Source: Cordia subcordata | Taxonomy: Eukaryota; Streptophyta; Magnoliopsida; Boraginales; Cordiaceae | Assembly (NCBI GenBank): GCA_028554755.1 | Contig: JAPTOF010000025.1 | Coordinates: 7,117,501 to 7,181,500, forward strand | Direction: 5' to 3' | Length of the DNA: 64,000 nt | Shown here: piece by piece, positions 45,971 to 56,260 of the stretch | Layout: each line of letters opens with the position of its first letter | Position numbering within the stretch: position 1 is the first letter of the stretch | Notes under the pieces: model-generated | Seen by the model: the letters and a program-made list of their open reading frames with translations, nothing else | The model's database searches: none | Told to the model about the DNA's origin: nothing | Translations under genes and position numbers: made by a program

Positions 45971-48900
45971 TCAATGGATTCTTGATACTGGTGCAACGTT
46001 CCATATGTGTCTTAGGCGTGAGTGGTTCTCTTCTTATTCCAAAAGAGAAGGGAAAGTCTTTCTAGACAATGATCTTTCGTTGAAGGTGAAGGGAATTGGC
46101 AACGTAAATATCAAGATGTTTGATGGTATTACAAGATCTCTCGAGTATTGGCATGTACCGGAGCTGAAGAAATACTTGATTTCTCTTGGGCATTTGGATT
46201 CTCATGGATACAAATTCCAAAGTGAGAATGGTGTCTTAAAGGTGACTAAAGGTGCAATTGTGCTCTTGAAAGGGAACTTGACTGGCGGCCTATATGTCAT
46301 TCAAGGTAGTACAGTTACAGGTGTTACAGCTATTACATCTAAGAAGAGTGATAATACGCAGTTATGGCACAAAAGGTTGGGCCATATGAGCGAAAGGGGA
46401 CTGACCGAGCTGAGCAAAAGGGATTTGCTTTGTGGACAAAGAACTGGAAAGCTTGAATTCTACAAGCATTGCGTCTTTGGAAAGCAAACCAAGATAAGGT
46501 TCAGCAAGGGGTAGGAGAACACCAAAGGTACACTTGATTATATTCATTATGATCTTTGGGGTCCTAATAAAGTTCCTTCCAAGAAATGTGTCAGGTATTA
46601 CATCACTTTCATTGATGCATATTCTCAGATGGTGTGGGTATACTTCTTGAAAACTAAAGATGAGGTATTTCCAACATTTGTCGAGTGAAAGATGTTGATT
46701 GAGTAGCAGACTGGGAAACAAATCAAACATCTCAGGACTGACAATGGGTTGGAATACTATAATAAAGAGTTTGATGAGTTCTGCAGGAAACATGGCATTG
46801 TGAGACACCACACATGTGTAGGGACACCACAACAGAATAGAGTTGTAGAACGCATGAATAGAACTCTAGTGGAGAGAGCTCGTTGTATGCTTTCTCGTGC
46901 TGGCTTGAGTCAAGACTTTTGGGCTGAAACCGTTAATACGGCATGTTACTTGATGAATAGGTCTCCATCCAAAGCTATTGAATTAAAAACTCCTTTTGAG
47001 TTATGGTCTGGTAAGCCTGCTGACTACTCTCTATTGATGGTGTTCGGTTGCCCTGCATATGCTCACATGAAAGATGGCAAGTTAGAGCCGAGGGCAAAGA
47101 AATGCATATTCCTAGGCTATGCATCCGAGAGGAAAGGATACAGGTTGTAGTGCACAGATCCTAAGTCTCCAGGTTTTCTCATCAGCAGGGATGTGACATT
47201 CAATGAGTCTGCTTCATTAGACCAAGAAAAGGAGAAAGCGGTAGCTGGTTTAGACCATGGTGTCAAAGAGTAGGTAGAGGTATTTGCTGATGTTCCAAAT
47301 GTTCCATCTAGCAATAGTAGCAGTCAAATTCAGCTGACTCAACCAACTAAGGTGCATGATCAAAATGTGCCTGAACAACAGAAGTACAGCATTGCCACTA
47401 GGCGAGAAAGGAGACAAATTATAGAGCCTTAAAGGTATGGATACGCTGATCTTATTGCTTATGCTGTGACTGTTCCTGAAACAATTGACGGACATGAGCC
47501 GAATTCATACAAAGAGGCTATATCTGGAAATGATTCTTCTCAGTGAAAAGGTGCCATGAGTGAAGAGATTGAGTCTCTTCAGAAGAATCAAACTTGGGAG
47601 CTTGTTGAATTGCCTGAGAGACAGTGAGTTGTCGATTGCAAATGGGTTTACAAGAAAAAGGAAGGTACTCCAGGGGTTGAGGGTCCTCGATACAAGGCAC
47701 GGTTGGTGGCAAAAGGCTATACACAAAGAGAGGGTGTTGACTTCAACGAAGTGTTCTCTCCGGTTGTGAAGCATACTTCCATCAGGATTTTACTTGCCTT
47801 GGTTGCTCTTCATGACTTAGAGCTTGAGCAGCTAGATGTGAAAACGGCATTTTTGCATAGTGATCTTGAAGAGAAAATTTACATGAGTCAACCGGAGGGG
47901 TATATAGTTCCTGGTAAGGAGAACCATGTTTGCAAACTGAAAAAGTCCTTGTATGGGTTGAAGCAGTTGCCTCGACAATGGTACAAGAGATTTGACACAT
48001 TAATCGTAGGTGCTAGATACACAAGAAGTGCCTATGACAGTTGCGTGTATCTCAAGAAGCTTCCAGATGGTTCATTTATGTACTTGTTGTTGTATGTCGA
48101 TGATATGTTTATTGCTGCTAAAAGCATGTCTGCCATCGACGAATTAAAGGAGCAGCTGGGTGATGAGTTTGAGATGAAGGATCTTGGAGTAGCAAAGAAG
48201 ATTCTTGGCATGGAGATTCGCAGGGATGGAAATGCTGGGAAGCTATTCTTGTCTCAACAGAGTTATATTGAGAAGGTGCTGGAGCGTTTCAGGATGCATA
48301 AAGCTAAACCTGTAAGTATGCCACTTGCTGCTCAGTTCAAGTTATCTACAGATTTGTCACCTAAAATCGAGGAAGAGGTGGAGCATATGCCTCATATTCC
48401 ATAATCGAGTGCTGTTGGTAGTTTGATGTAAGCTATGGTGTGCACTCGTCCTGACATTTCACATGCAGTTAATGTTGTGAGCAGGTATATGGCATCACCT
48501 GGGAAAGCACACTGGGAAGCGGTGAAATGGATAATGAGATATTTGCATGGCACTGCGAATATAGGATTGCTATTTAGCAAGATGACTGGAGATTATGCGA
48601 GGTTGGTGGGTTATTGTGATTCAGACTTTGCGGGTGACCTTGATAAGAGAAGATCTCTGATGGGTTACGTGTTTACTCTCTCTGGATGTGCTATCAGTTG
48701 GAAAGCAACATTACAGTCTACTGTGGCATTGTCGACTACTGAGGCGGAGTACATGGCAATTACAGAAGCTGTGAAGGAGGCCATGTGGTTACAAGGCCTG
48801 GTTCGTGATCTTGGACTGCAGCAAGATACAAGTACAGTCTTTTGTGATAGCCAGAGTGCAATCCATCTAACGAAGAATTAGATATATCATGAGAGGACTA

Positions 48901-49060
48901 AACATATTGACGTTAGATATCATTTTATCAGAGATATATCACAAGGAATCATATCGGTGGAGAAGATTTCTACCTATGAGAATCTAGCAGATATGATGAC
49001 CAAGATGGTTCCAGTCAGCAAGTTTAAGCATTGCTTGAAGTTGGTTGTATTTGCGGTGTG
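45942..49060 (+). pseudogene. pol: Pol of Tork-like copia #4 (protease, integrase, RT, RNase H)
   Basis: One frame from 45942 to beyond 49000 with about 11 stops and no internal frameshift. Protease DTG intact at 45984-45992. GAG-pre-integrase HKRLGHMSERGL (about 46370). Integrase acids all present: YDLWGPN, LRTDNG, QQNRVVERMN (about 46550, 46735, 46833). RT: VVDCKWVYKKK, RLVAKGYTQREGVDF, QLDVKTAFLH, KLKKSLYGLKQLPRQWY and YVDD intact at 48093-48104. RNase H: GYCDSDFAGD, STTEAEYMA, DSQSAIHLTKN, ERTKHIDVRYHFIRD. Most stops sit where Gln, Trp or Arg codons are expected. The exact C-terminus is unclear since the frame stays open into the LTR. Confidence 0.92.
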
Positions 49061-49127
49061 GAGCGTTGAGCCCATAAGGGCAGTTGGCAGCAGAGATGAT
49101 GGTGTGTTGATTGGAGCAAATATGTGC

Positions 49128-49140
49128 CAAGGTGGAGATT
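49128..49140 (+). promoter_or_regulatory. Polypurine tract of copia #4
   Basis: CAAGGTGGAGATT ends at the 3' LTR border. This purine-rich run is the expected primer site for plus-strand synthesis. Confidence 0.7.
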
Positions 49141-49476
49141 TGTTGAATGTGGCCCGAATTCTTGGGCAATAAGAATAGAAAATTTCTTTTCAGTCCTTTT
49201 CCTTGTAGTATACTGTTTCCTTATCCTTGTAGAATACGGATTAGGATACTTGTGTACTATAAATAGGGGCTAGGACATTGTATTAAGTGCCTTAGGGCCA
49301 TACCCCTTGTGGGGTGTGGGGTGAGAGAAACCAGAGTGAAAGCTTTGTAGTATTCGAGATCAATAATAATTTATTCTCTGCTGGCCGTGGAAGTAGGCTT
49401 TAAAGCCGAACCACGTAATTCTCCTGTATCCATTTTTTTTCTCATATTCTTCGTGTTTGTATGTTTTTCCCCAACA
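49141..49476 (+). repeat. 3' LTR of copia #4
   Basis: 336 bp, TGTTGAATG to CCCCAACA, TATAAATA at 49258-49265, single copy of the 24-bp unit doubled in the 5' LTR. The CTCAC duplication follows at 49477-49481. Confidence 0.93.
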
Positions 49477-49481
49477 CTCAC

Positions 49482-50025
49482 ATAGCGTTTGAAACAACCT
49501 AATGGTTTAGATTTGTGAGAAATCAAATAGATATAACTGAAACGAGTAAAATCATCAATCAATGTGATGAAATAATATGCTCCATGCCCAGCCCTAACGT
49601 TCATGAGCCCACAGATGTCAAAATGAACTAACTGCAATGGAAATTTGGCTCTAGTTGCTTTACCGAAAAGTTTTCTCTTTGATTTCCAACTAGACAACTT
49701 TCACAAGTAGATGAATCTACTTATTCAATACCGGGAAGCAAACCTTGTTTTGCTAACTGTTGCATCCTCTGTTGGCCAATATGACCTAGTCTAGCATGCC
49801 ATACATTTATATCATTATCATAACAATATGTAGGAGCAAACATGGAAAAACTGACATTATTATTATTAATAGATTCATCTTCTAAATCCATAGTAAAAAA
49901 ACCTCCAGTTACATAATGAAAACCATATAAAATTGAGTCTGATGTCAATTTAACTAAGTTGTCATGAACAAGAAAATCAAAACCTAGTCTAAGAAAAACC
50001 ATAATAGAAATACATTTTGACGAAT
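49482..50025 (-). pseudogene. pol: GAG-pre-integrase and integrase N-terminal half, copia #3
   Basis: Minus strand: HDNLVKLTSDSILYGFHYV, then NVWHARLGHIGQQRMQQLAKQGLLPGIE (about 49735-49815; HHCC start). After a stop, SSWKSKRKLFGKATRAKFPLQLVHFDICG (first catalytic Asp, about 49630) and YYFITLIDDFTRFSYIYLISHKS. The second half lies at 43500-43850 on the far side of copia #4. Confidence 0.85.
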
Positions 50026-50379
50026 CTAAGGTGTATAAAGGAAATCATGTAGAATGAGGTCTCGACCACCCCATAGGACTAACTTGCATGTTTCGATCCC
50101 CTTGACAGCAACCTTAGTGTTGTTGCCTACACATATCCACATAGCTCTATGTGAGACTCGCCGAAAATCAACAAAAGCATCACAATCCCTTGTTATGTGG
50201 TCCGTTGCTCCTGAGTTTACAATCCATATAGGACAAGTTTTAGTTAGTAAAACTGAGCTACAAACACAAAGTTTCGCAGCATAAGAAATATGAAGTACCT
50301 TTTTCTTTAGATTAGAGCAATCACTCACATAGTGACCCTTTTGATTGCAATTGTAACATTTAACTTTCACTATGTTCAC
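50026..50379 (-). pseudogene. Zinc knuckle and protease, copia #3
   Basis: A 117-codon minus frame: CCHC knuckle CYNCNQKGHYVSDC near its start (about 50317-50358), then the protease WIVNSGATDHIT (about 50190-50225), where the catalytic Asp of DSG has become Asn, and VGNNTKVAVKGIETCKLVL with LHDFLYTP at the end. The Asp to Asn change is a single G to A on the coding strand. Confidence 0.85.
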
Positions 50380-51129
50380 TATACGGTGCTTCTTCTTGCC
50401 TTTTGTTGATCTGTCTTTGGCTTCTTTCTAGGTTGAGCTGGCTTTCGTTTCTTTCCCCAATTCTTTCTCGTTGAATCACAATTCGCATTGGAGGTTTCCA
50501 TATGCAACTCAGCTATCGGCTTTCCAGCCTCAAGCCTCTCCTCCTCTAGTTCAAGGCGTCTCTGAACATCTTCTAGAGTTGTGATTCTTTCAGTGTGTGT
50601 AAGGTGCATTTTCATATGCTCCCACGATTAGGTAAAGAACATATAACTGCCTGGATTTGCTATTCGTCAGTGAAGACATTTCCAGCATCTCTTAGCTCAC
50701 TAATCATATTAAGCATGTGCCTTAGATGCTACCTCATGCAATGTTCTAGGTGTTTCTTATAGGTGGCAAACTTGATCGTTAGAGAACGTAGCTTAAATAC
50801 AAATGTAGTTCCGAACCTGGTTCTCAGAGCATCCCAAAGTGCCATAGCATTTTGGTGATCTTTGAACTCCCTAAGGATATCATCCTCTAGAGTGCTTAAC
50901 AACGTAAAGCGAGCAGTAGAGTTCTTTTTTTTCCAAGTGTCATAAGCTTCATGGTCCCGCCTGTGTTAGGCCGTGTTGCTAGCTTTTGGCCCATCCATGA
51001 CATTATTCAGAGCCTCTTACTCTTCAAGCAAATACTAGACTTTCATGCTCCAGAACTCATAATTATCGCCGTTAAGCTTCAACCCTTTGTTAAGCTCAGT
51101 GATAATACTTTTAGAAGCAGTCGACATTC
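50380..51129 (-). pseudogene. gag: Gag of copia #3
   Basis: Minus-strand ATG at 51127-51129: MSTASKSIITELNKGLKLNGDNYEFWSMKV, stop, YLLEE, then NVMDGPKASNTA, HEAYDTWKKKNSTARFTLLSTLEDDI and the LRSLTIKF block: a UBN2-type copia Gag. Downstream (50379-50615) MHLTHTERITTLEDVQRRLELEEERLEAGK and a basic lysine/arginine segment with KKRKPAQPRKKPK precede the knuckle. Stops replace Gln at least twice. One frameshift near 50620. Confidence 0.82.
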
Positions 51130-52507
51130 TTTATACAAAAGATAATAAACAAAATAAGGATCCTGAATGTATAAACATCCAAGGTTTAATGCTCGCCATG
51201 CATACATACAATAACACTTAGCATCAATTAATAAGTCAATAAACACTCGCATAACCCAGAGTCAAAAGTTCACTAGGTTCCTAATCATCATCCTAAAGTT
51301 AAATGCAAAGAGATTACTAACAAAACTAAAAACAAATGCTAAGTGTTTTAATCAAGCTTTAGACAACATATGTCAAGTATGACTCAAATAAATGTTAAAC
51401 AGATTAACATTTAAAATGTTTTATTCAATCACATATCGACAGGAAAAGAAATATTTAAAAAATACCATGTTAAACAAATTAACATGTGGATTAAAGATCT
51501 AAAACTAAGTGAGAGTCATCAATATAGATAAAATATTAATCCCAGTGTTAAACAAATTAACATAAATTATCAAACATGTTAAACCAACTAATATGTTAAA
51601 AAAAATAGCAAGTAATCATATATTTCTAAAGCTAACTAAATTGGGATTAATTTTATTTTTTATTTTAGATCTAACACTTATTTCTCCCACAAATAAAGAG
51701 AAATAAAATTAATTGTATTTTAATTGGGGCTAAAGTATAAATACTAAATTTATATTAATAGGCTTGGCCCATGTGGCCAATTGTCATTAATTAGGGACCT
51801 ATTTCCTTTTTTTAAAAAAATAAAGTAGGCCTTTAGCCCACTTATTAGAAACCAAAGAAAAAGAAAAACAAGCCCTTACATTAGAAAACAAAACTTGATC
51901 ACTTATGCAAAGCCAACTTTAGATAAGGCTCTGTTGAGATCATAAGTCACATTAACGATCTCTCGTGGGATCCTGCATGAGATGCCTAAGCTTCTCATTA
52001 TCATCTTTGACCACAAACCATAATTTATCATGATGTCATTGGAAGAGATGATCTCCTTCCAGATTTTCTTTTTTCTTATTTTAAATTAATTAGACCATGA
52101 AAAAAATTTGAGAACTTGTAAAAAAAAAAAAACTTTGGATTCTCGTGGGTTCATGGAAAAGATTTTGAAACAATTTTAAAAAATTTCAAAATAAATTCCA
52201 TAAAATTTTAGAAAAAAAAATCTCAATCCCTAATTTTAGCCCCAATCAAAAATACATAATTTTCAATTAAGTATAATTAAAAAAATACATGTAAATAAAT
52301 TACATAAATTAATTACCCTAAAAATCAACCCATGATTAATCCATATTCACAATAGAATTTGGAATAAAAATCATGTCATAATTATACCAATAATCATGCT
52401 AAAAAAAAAGAAAAAAATAACAAATAAGAAACAAGATTCAGACCTAATTCTAGATTTATACAAAATCAATAGAATCGTTCAACGGATCTAATAATTAGAA
52501 AACCAAC
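51130..52507 (-). other. Long AT-rich leader of copia #3
   Basis: Non-coding, about 1.38 kb between the primer site and gag. A TGTTAAACA(G/A)ATTAACAT phrase recurs at about 51392, 51469, 51545 and 51579. A/T runs are common (about 52090-52240). Unusually long for a copia leader, so part may be an older insertion, but no ends were found. Confidence 0.5.
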
Positions 52508-52525
52508 CATTATCTTTGATACCAA
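52508..52525 (-). promoter_or_regulatory. Primer-binding site of copia #3, decayed
   Basis: On the minus strand TTGGTATCAAAGATAAT directly follows the LTR. It matches the tRNA-Met-type site TGGTATCAGAGC with G to A changes. Confidence 0.7.
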
Positions 52526-52882
52526 TGAAGAAAGATATAAATTTCAATGCTTAGTTAAATAGAAAAGGAAACAGAGGCCTACTTGTTTCTCTTCGGACGT
52601 GGAAGCAAGATCTGAAGTTAGAATGGAATTACTGATCAATAGAAATCCTTACAATGTGTTGAAGAATCTCCGAGTTTCCACAACCTAAATCCCTCTTATT
52701 CTATTATAGAATTATTACAGGTTAATTACTATGAGGTTTGCTTTTTTTTTACATATGATATGTATGGGACTATTTGTAAGTGACATCACCTCCACAGGTT
52801 GGCCCTGTCCTACTCCAATTAGGATGAGATTGAGGTTACCAAGGTAAACTCAAATACCTTGAATTGGCCTTTATATCCTACA
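52526..52882 (-). repeat. 5' LTR of copia #3
   Basis: 357 bp. On the minus strand it starts TGTAGGATATAAAGG and ends TATATCTTTCTTCA. Its last 16 bp recur at 42684-42699, the only remnant of the other LTR. TAAGG (52883-52887) beyond it pairs with CAAGG at 42679-42683. Confidence 0.83.
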
Positions 52883-52887
52883 TAAGG

Positions 52888-53298
52888 CTTCCCAAGAATA
52901 CGTAGACAAGAAGCTTGAGGCTGTCATCCCTCAATATGGTATAGGATGTGACGATGGTTTATTGAAGGCTGTTGAATTGGTATATAGAGGGATCCGCTTG
53001 TTGCAATTGTTGATCTCGTCGAGGTCAGGATGAATGAGCTTCTCCTAGGTATGCCCCCGATGCCGTTGCAAGAGAAGATGATGTACTTTCTCCTGATGCT
53101 CCTACAATGGCAGAGTCTTCTGCTTCCCCAGTTGTTAATCCTATGCCACTCGCCAATGATGCGGTCATGCCACCTGCTGCTGAAGCAATAACTGCTCCAC
53201 CCAGTGAAGTTGTAGTTGTGGGTCCAATGCCGCCCTCGACTCCTACTCCCATTGGCTTTTATAATCTTGGTGACTTTGATGCTGCTCTTGTAGCTTGA
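52888..53298 (+). pseudogene. Antisense accessory ORF of Tat-like #2, C-terminal part
   Basis: Continues exactly from the codons at 42683: SQEYVDKKLEAVIPQYGIG, then CDDGLLKAVELVYRGIRLL, the well-conserved C-terminal helix pair of Tat antisense ORFs. After a frameshift the end is MAESSASPVVNPMPLAND...FYNLGDFDAALVA with stop at 53296-53298 (open frame 53107-53298), an Ala/Pro-rich tail. Convergent with the minus-strand pol, whose end lies at about 53795. Confidence 0.7.
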
Positions 53299-53794
53299 AA
53301 GCTTTGTTTTTATGTAATTTTGTGATATACTATGGCCCTTTGTTGGCTTTGATTGATGCTTTCATATATATATTTTTTTATAGTCCATTGAAAGCTATCC
53401 CTAACCGCTTTCAACTTTCCTTGTTTGGTGCATGTTTTTCTTTCATTGGCCAAATTGTTTTTTGTTTACATAATTTTGTCATTTAGACAGTATGGTTGGT
53501 TTTGTTTTCTGGTTGTATTACAGAATTAAATTCTGATTACTTGGTTATGGTTTTTGTTAGCCTATGCTTCAAAATACTGTATCAGGAGGTTTTTGCTCCT
53601 TCGTTTATTTGAATCGTTTATTGGGGAACCTCGACCCTTAATGATTGTTTGTGAACTAAATAATCCCGATTAGACCAATTAATTGTATGAGTAATCAACA
53701 TGGAACTAGGAAAATAGTCACATAAATAGCAAAAGATTCAATAGGAAATAATTGGTTGCCTCTTCGGCTTAGAGCTTCATTTCTCATTGACAAA
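53299..53794. other. Spacer between convergent ORFs, Tat-like #2
   Basis: T-rich non-coding DNA between the end of the plus-strand accessory ORF and the end of the minus-strand pol. T-rich runs at about 53365-53385 and a TTTTGTTTT-rich phrase near 53450-53510. No gene. Confidence 0.5.
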
Positions 53795-54455
53795 TGTAAT
53801 ATTTTTGTTTTATACATAATACTTCTTCCAATACTCTTCATGCCAAGCAGTTCCATCTCCTTGTGCCAGTTTGAAGGTTCCTTGTTTAGTGACTTTGATT
53901 ACCCAATACGTGCCTTCCCAATTTTCATGAAGTTTCATCAGATTGCATTTAGCAAATCGATTGCCTCCTTAGGACCCAGTCCTTTAGCTTGATTTTCTTG
54001 GATTCAACCCTGAGTTAAGTATCGTATAATGCTTCTTTTGTCGCTTCAGATTTGACCCTAGCATCCTTTCTTACTTCATCTAGCAATTCCATTTCAATCT
54101 TTAGGACATCACTATTTTTTTCTTCATCAAAATGCTTTATTCTTGCTGACCCGATCTTAATAGGAAAAATAGCTTTTACTCCAAATGTCATTTTGAAGGG
54201 TGTTTCCTTTGTACTACTATAAGGCTGTTGTTCAATAGCCATATAAGACTTTGAGTAACACCTCTAGCCAAAGTCCCTCTGCTCCTTCAAACTCTACTTT
54301 TAAAGTGTGGACAGTAGCCCAGTCAGTAACCTCAACCTGTCCATTTATTTGAGAATGAGCTACTGACGTGAATCTCAAGTCGATTCTTAATTCTTCTACT
54401 CTTTCTCTAAAATATTTTGAATCAGACTACCTCCCATGAAATTTTGTGATGGCTC
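53795..54455 (-). pseudogene. pol: Integrase C-terminal half, Tat-like #2
   Basis: Minus strand from 54455: SDSKYFRERVEELRIDLRF, SVAHSQINGQVEVTD (catalytic Glu kept, about 54340), KVEFEGAEGLWLE, then MAIEQQPYSSTKETPFKMTFG and AIFPIKIGSARIKHFDEEKN (54015-54242). After frameshifts NWEGTYWVIKVTKQGTFKLAQGDG and EEYWKKYYV close the frame near 53797. The region around the second catalytic Asp is lost. Confidence 0.78.
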
Positions 54456-55148
54456 TGGGTAAAGATGATTTTAGGGTCACACCTCAATAGGGTGTTTGTG
54501 ATGTATATTTATACACAAAGGATTACAATTGTTTCCTTTTATAATATAATTATTCTTTGTTTAATATGAGGTAAATATATACACTAATATGCTCCCTCAA
54601 TCTGAACGGGAAGGAAGTACGGTAAGATTGCTCTTGAGTTCTTGAAAGCGAGCGGAGTATAAGACCTTAGTAAAGATATCCGCAATTTGAGAACCCGTGG
54701 GAATGTATTTAACCACCACATCACCTTGAGCATCCTTCTCCCGGATGAAATGAAAATCAATTTCCACATGCTTCGTACCAGCATGGAGGACTGGATTTGC
54801 GGACAAATACATGGCAGAGACATTGTCGCAATATAGGATAATAGGGTATCATCGTAGCCAATCGATCCTTCCTCCATCTCCACCCTAATTTTCCAAAATT
54901 ATCATCTTCTTCAATTGTTCAGCGCCGCAGCAGCTACGGTCGTCTTCTCCTTTCAAGCTTTTCACCCGACGACACAAACAAAAATCTCCATCTTATTACA
55001 ACCAAATTGTTCCCTGCCGACATCTAAACAACCAAACATATATTATTTAAAAAAAAAAAACAAAACAAAACAAAACAAAATCCAATTCTAAAAGCTTAAG
55101 CTTGTAGAGAGGATATTGGCTTAAGCTTAAGTTTGTAGAAAGGATATT
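54456..55148 (-). mobile_element. Copia fragment #5 inserted in the Tat-like #2 integrase
   Basis: Minus-strand 54597-54850 is a copia RNase H end: ILYCDNVSAMYLSANPVLHAG, TKHVEIDFHFIREKDAQGDV, VVKYIPTGSQIADIFTK, then a GATTGAGGGAGCA purine tract and an LTR-like piece with GTGTATAAATATACAT (54456-54598). The upstream side (55081-55148) holds a 31-bp tandem with CTTAAGCTTGTAGAGAGGATATTG words, like the end of a copia 5' LTR, and a poly-A/(CAAAA)n run at about 55050-55080. Everything between is deleted. Exact ends uncertain. Confidence 0.65.
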
Positions 55149-55679
55149 GCAAATAACATTTTTTTCACGCAAAATTCCATGCTTTCTTTTTGTTGATGGT
55201 TGGCACGGCCTCTGCCTCCACCCATTCAGTGAAGTAATCAACTATGGACTTTCTTTGTCCTTTGACCAAAGGCATTGGACCAATGATATCGAGTCCCTAT
55301 TATGCAAATGACCATGGACTTGTTATTGATGCTAGTATTGTAGTTGATTGATGTTGGACATTTGCATTCTTCTAACATTTGTCACACCGAGTTACAACTT
55401 CTCTTGCTTCCTTGATAATTTCCAGCCAGTAGTACCCTTACCGTGTGGCATTTTAAGCCATCAACCTTATACCTGCATGATTTATGCACACTCTTTTAGC
55501 GTTTATCTGATTATGGAGTTTTCTTCAGCTTGATTGATGCACTTGAGCAATGGTCTGCTGATGGTTCCTTTGTACAGTTGATCTTCATAACTTAGGAATT
55601 TTGTAGATTGAGCAACAACCTTATGTGCTTCTCGAGGATCTTCGGGCAAGTTCCCATTTTATAGATATTGTATTAGGGG
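55149..55679 (-). pseudogene. pol: Integrase N-terminal half, Tat-like #2
   Basis: Minus strand: AHKVVAQSTKFLSYEDQLYKGTISRPLLKC (about 55560-55650) is the pre-integrase stretch. After a decayed zinc region come PLVKGQ and the EWVEAE-type segment (about 55195-55290), then KKKAWNFA and KNVIC at 55149-55163, where the copia fragment interrupts. The remaining core is at 53795-54455. Confidence 0.7.
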
Positions 55680-56260
55680 TCATCGCCAATCTTCCTTATC
55701 TATTATTTCGATGGTCGAGATGCAAATAGATGGTTCTAATACCAGATCAATATTGATGACTTCTCCTTCCTTGATCGTTGTAGCTAGTTTTGATAACACA
55801 TCGGCTCTTTCATTTTCTCCCCTCGAGATTTGTTCTAAGATGAATGATTTGAAGTTGTTTGAAACCTCTTTGACCCGTTCCATGTACACTTTCATTTTTT
55901 CTCCCTTGGCTTCATAATTTCCCATCACTTGCCCTTTTACTAATTGGGAATTTGTTAAATCCGTGACAAACTATGTCTCATATTTTTCAGTTGTCTTAAT
56001 CCAGCAAGCAACACTTTGTATTTCACTTCATTATTTGTTACATGGAACTCAACGTCCAACTCAAAATCCTTTAGATTTTGTAGGATTTTAAAGAACAGAG
56101 CACATCAGTTAGCCAATCGTGACATGAATTTGCTCAAAACTACAACTTTATCAGTCAGTGACTGCACACCATTTACTGTTTTCAAAGGCTCCAGATTGAG
56201 TATGGCCTTGATGTTTCTAGATTCGCCTCAATCTCCCTATAGGCCAACATGAAGCCCGAG
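55680..56260 (-). pseudogene. pol: RNase H, Tat-like #2
   Basis: The minus frame 55680-55928 is clear: GNYEAKGEKMKVYMERVKEV, then FILEQISRGENERADVLSKLA and IEIIDKEDWR at the end. The proximal part (about 55930-56060) is broken into short frames; NNEVKYKVLLAGL-type sequence lies near 56000-56040. Confidence 0.72.

Larger units (their letters stand above)
43856..49476 (+). mobile_element. Tork-like Ty1/copia element #4, complete, TSD CTCAC
   Basis: LTRs at 43856-44214 and 49141-49476, perfect flanking duplication CTCAC (43851-43855, 49477-49481), tRNA-Met-type primer site, gag, pol and purine tract. The Gag start and GAG-pre-integrase block fit the Tork/Tnt1 branch. It lies in the opposite orientation inside the integrase of copia #3. 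It is the youngest complete element: LTRs differ at about 15 of roughly 335 aligned sites (13 transitions) by hand count, plus one 24-bp duplication. Stops in gag and pol make it non-autonomous. Confidence 0.93.
42684..52882 (-). mobile_element. Ty1/copia element #3 (-), internally deleted, holds copia #4
   Basis: Right end: a complete 5' LTR (52526-52882). Left end: only 16 bp of the other LTR's end (TGAAGAAAGATATAAA, 42684-42699) joined to RT sequence. Flanks are CAAGG (42679-42683) and TAAGG (52883-52887), a 5-bp duplication with one change. Removing the element makes the gypsy #2 antisense ORF read straight through. Gag, protease, integrase and the first part of RT remain; the rest of RT, RNase H and nearly all of the 3' LTR were lost. 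Copia #4 splits its integrase. Confidence 0.87.

Noticed and set aside
45940..45990. Programmed frameshift between gag and pol in copia #4
   Set aside because: Tork-type elements normally use one gag-pol frame and no slippery site with a following structure is evident, so a mutation is simpler.
53025..53252. 75-codon Gly/Ala/Ser-rich minus frame
   Set aside because: It is the shadow of the Ala/Pro-rich end of the plus-strand accessory ORF, which has clear relatives.
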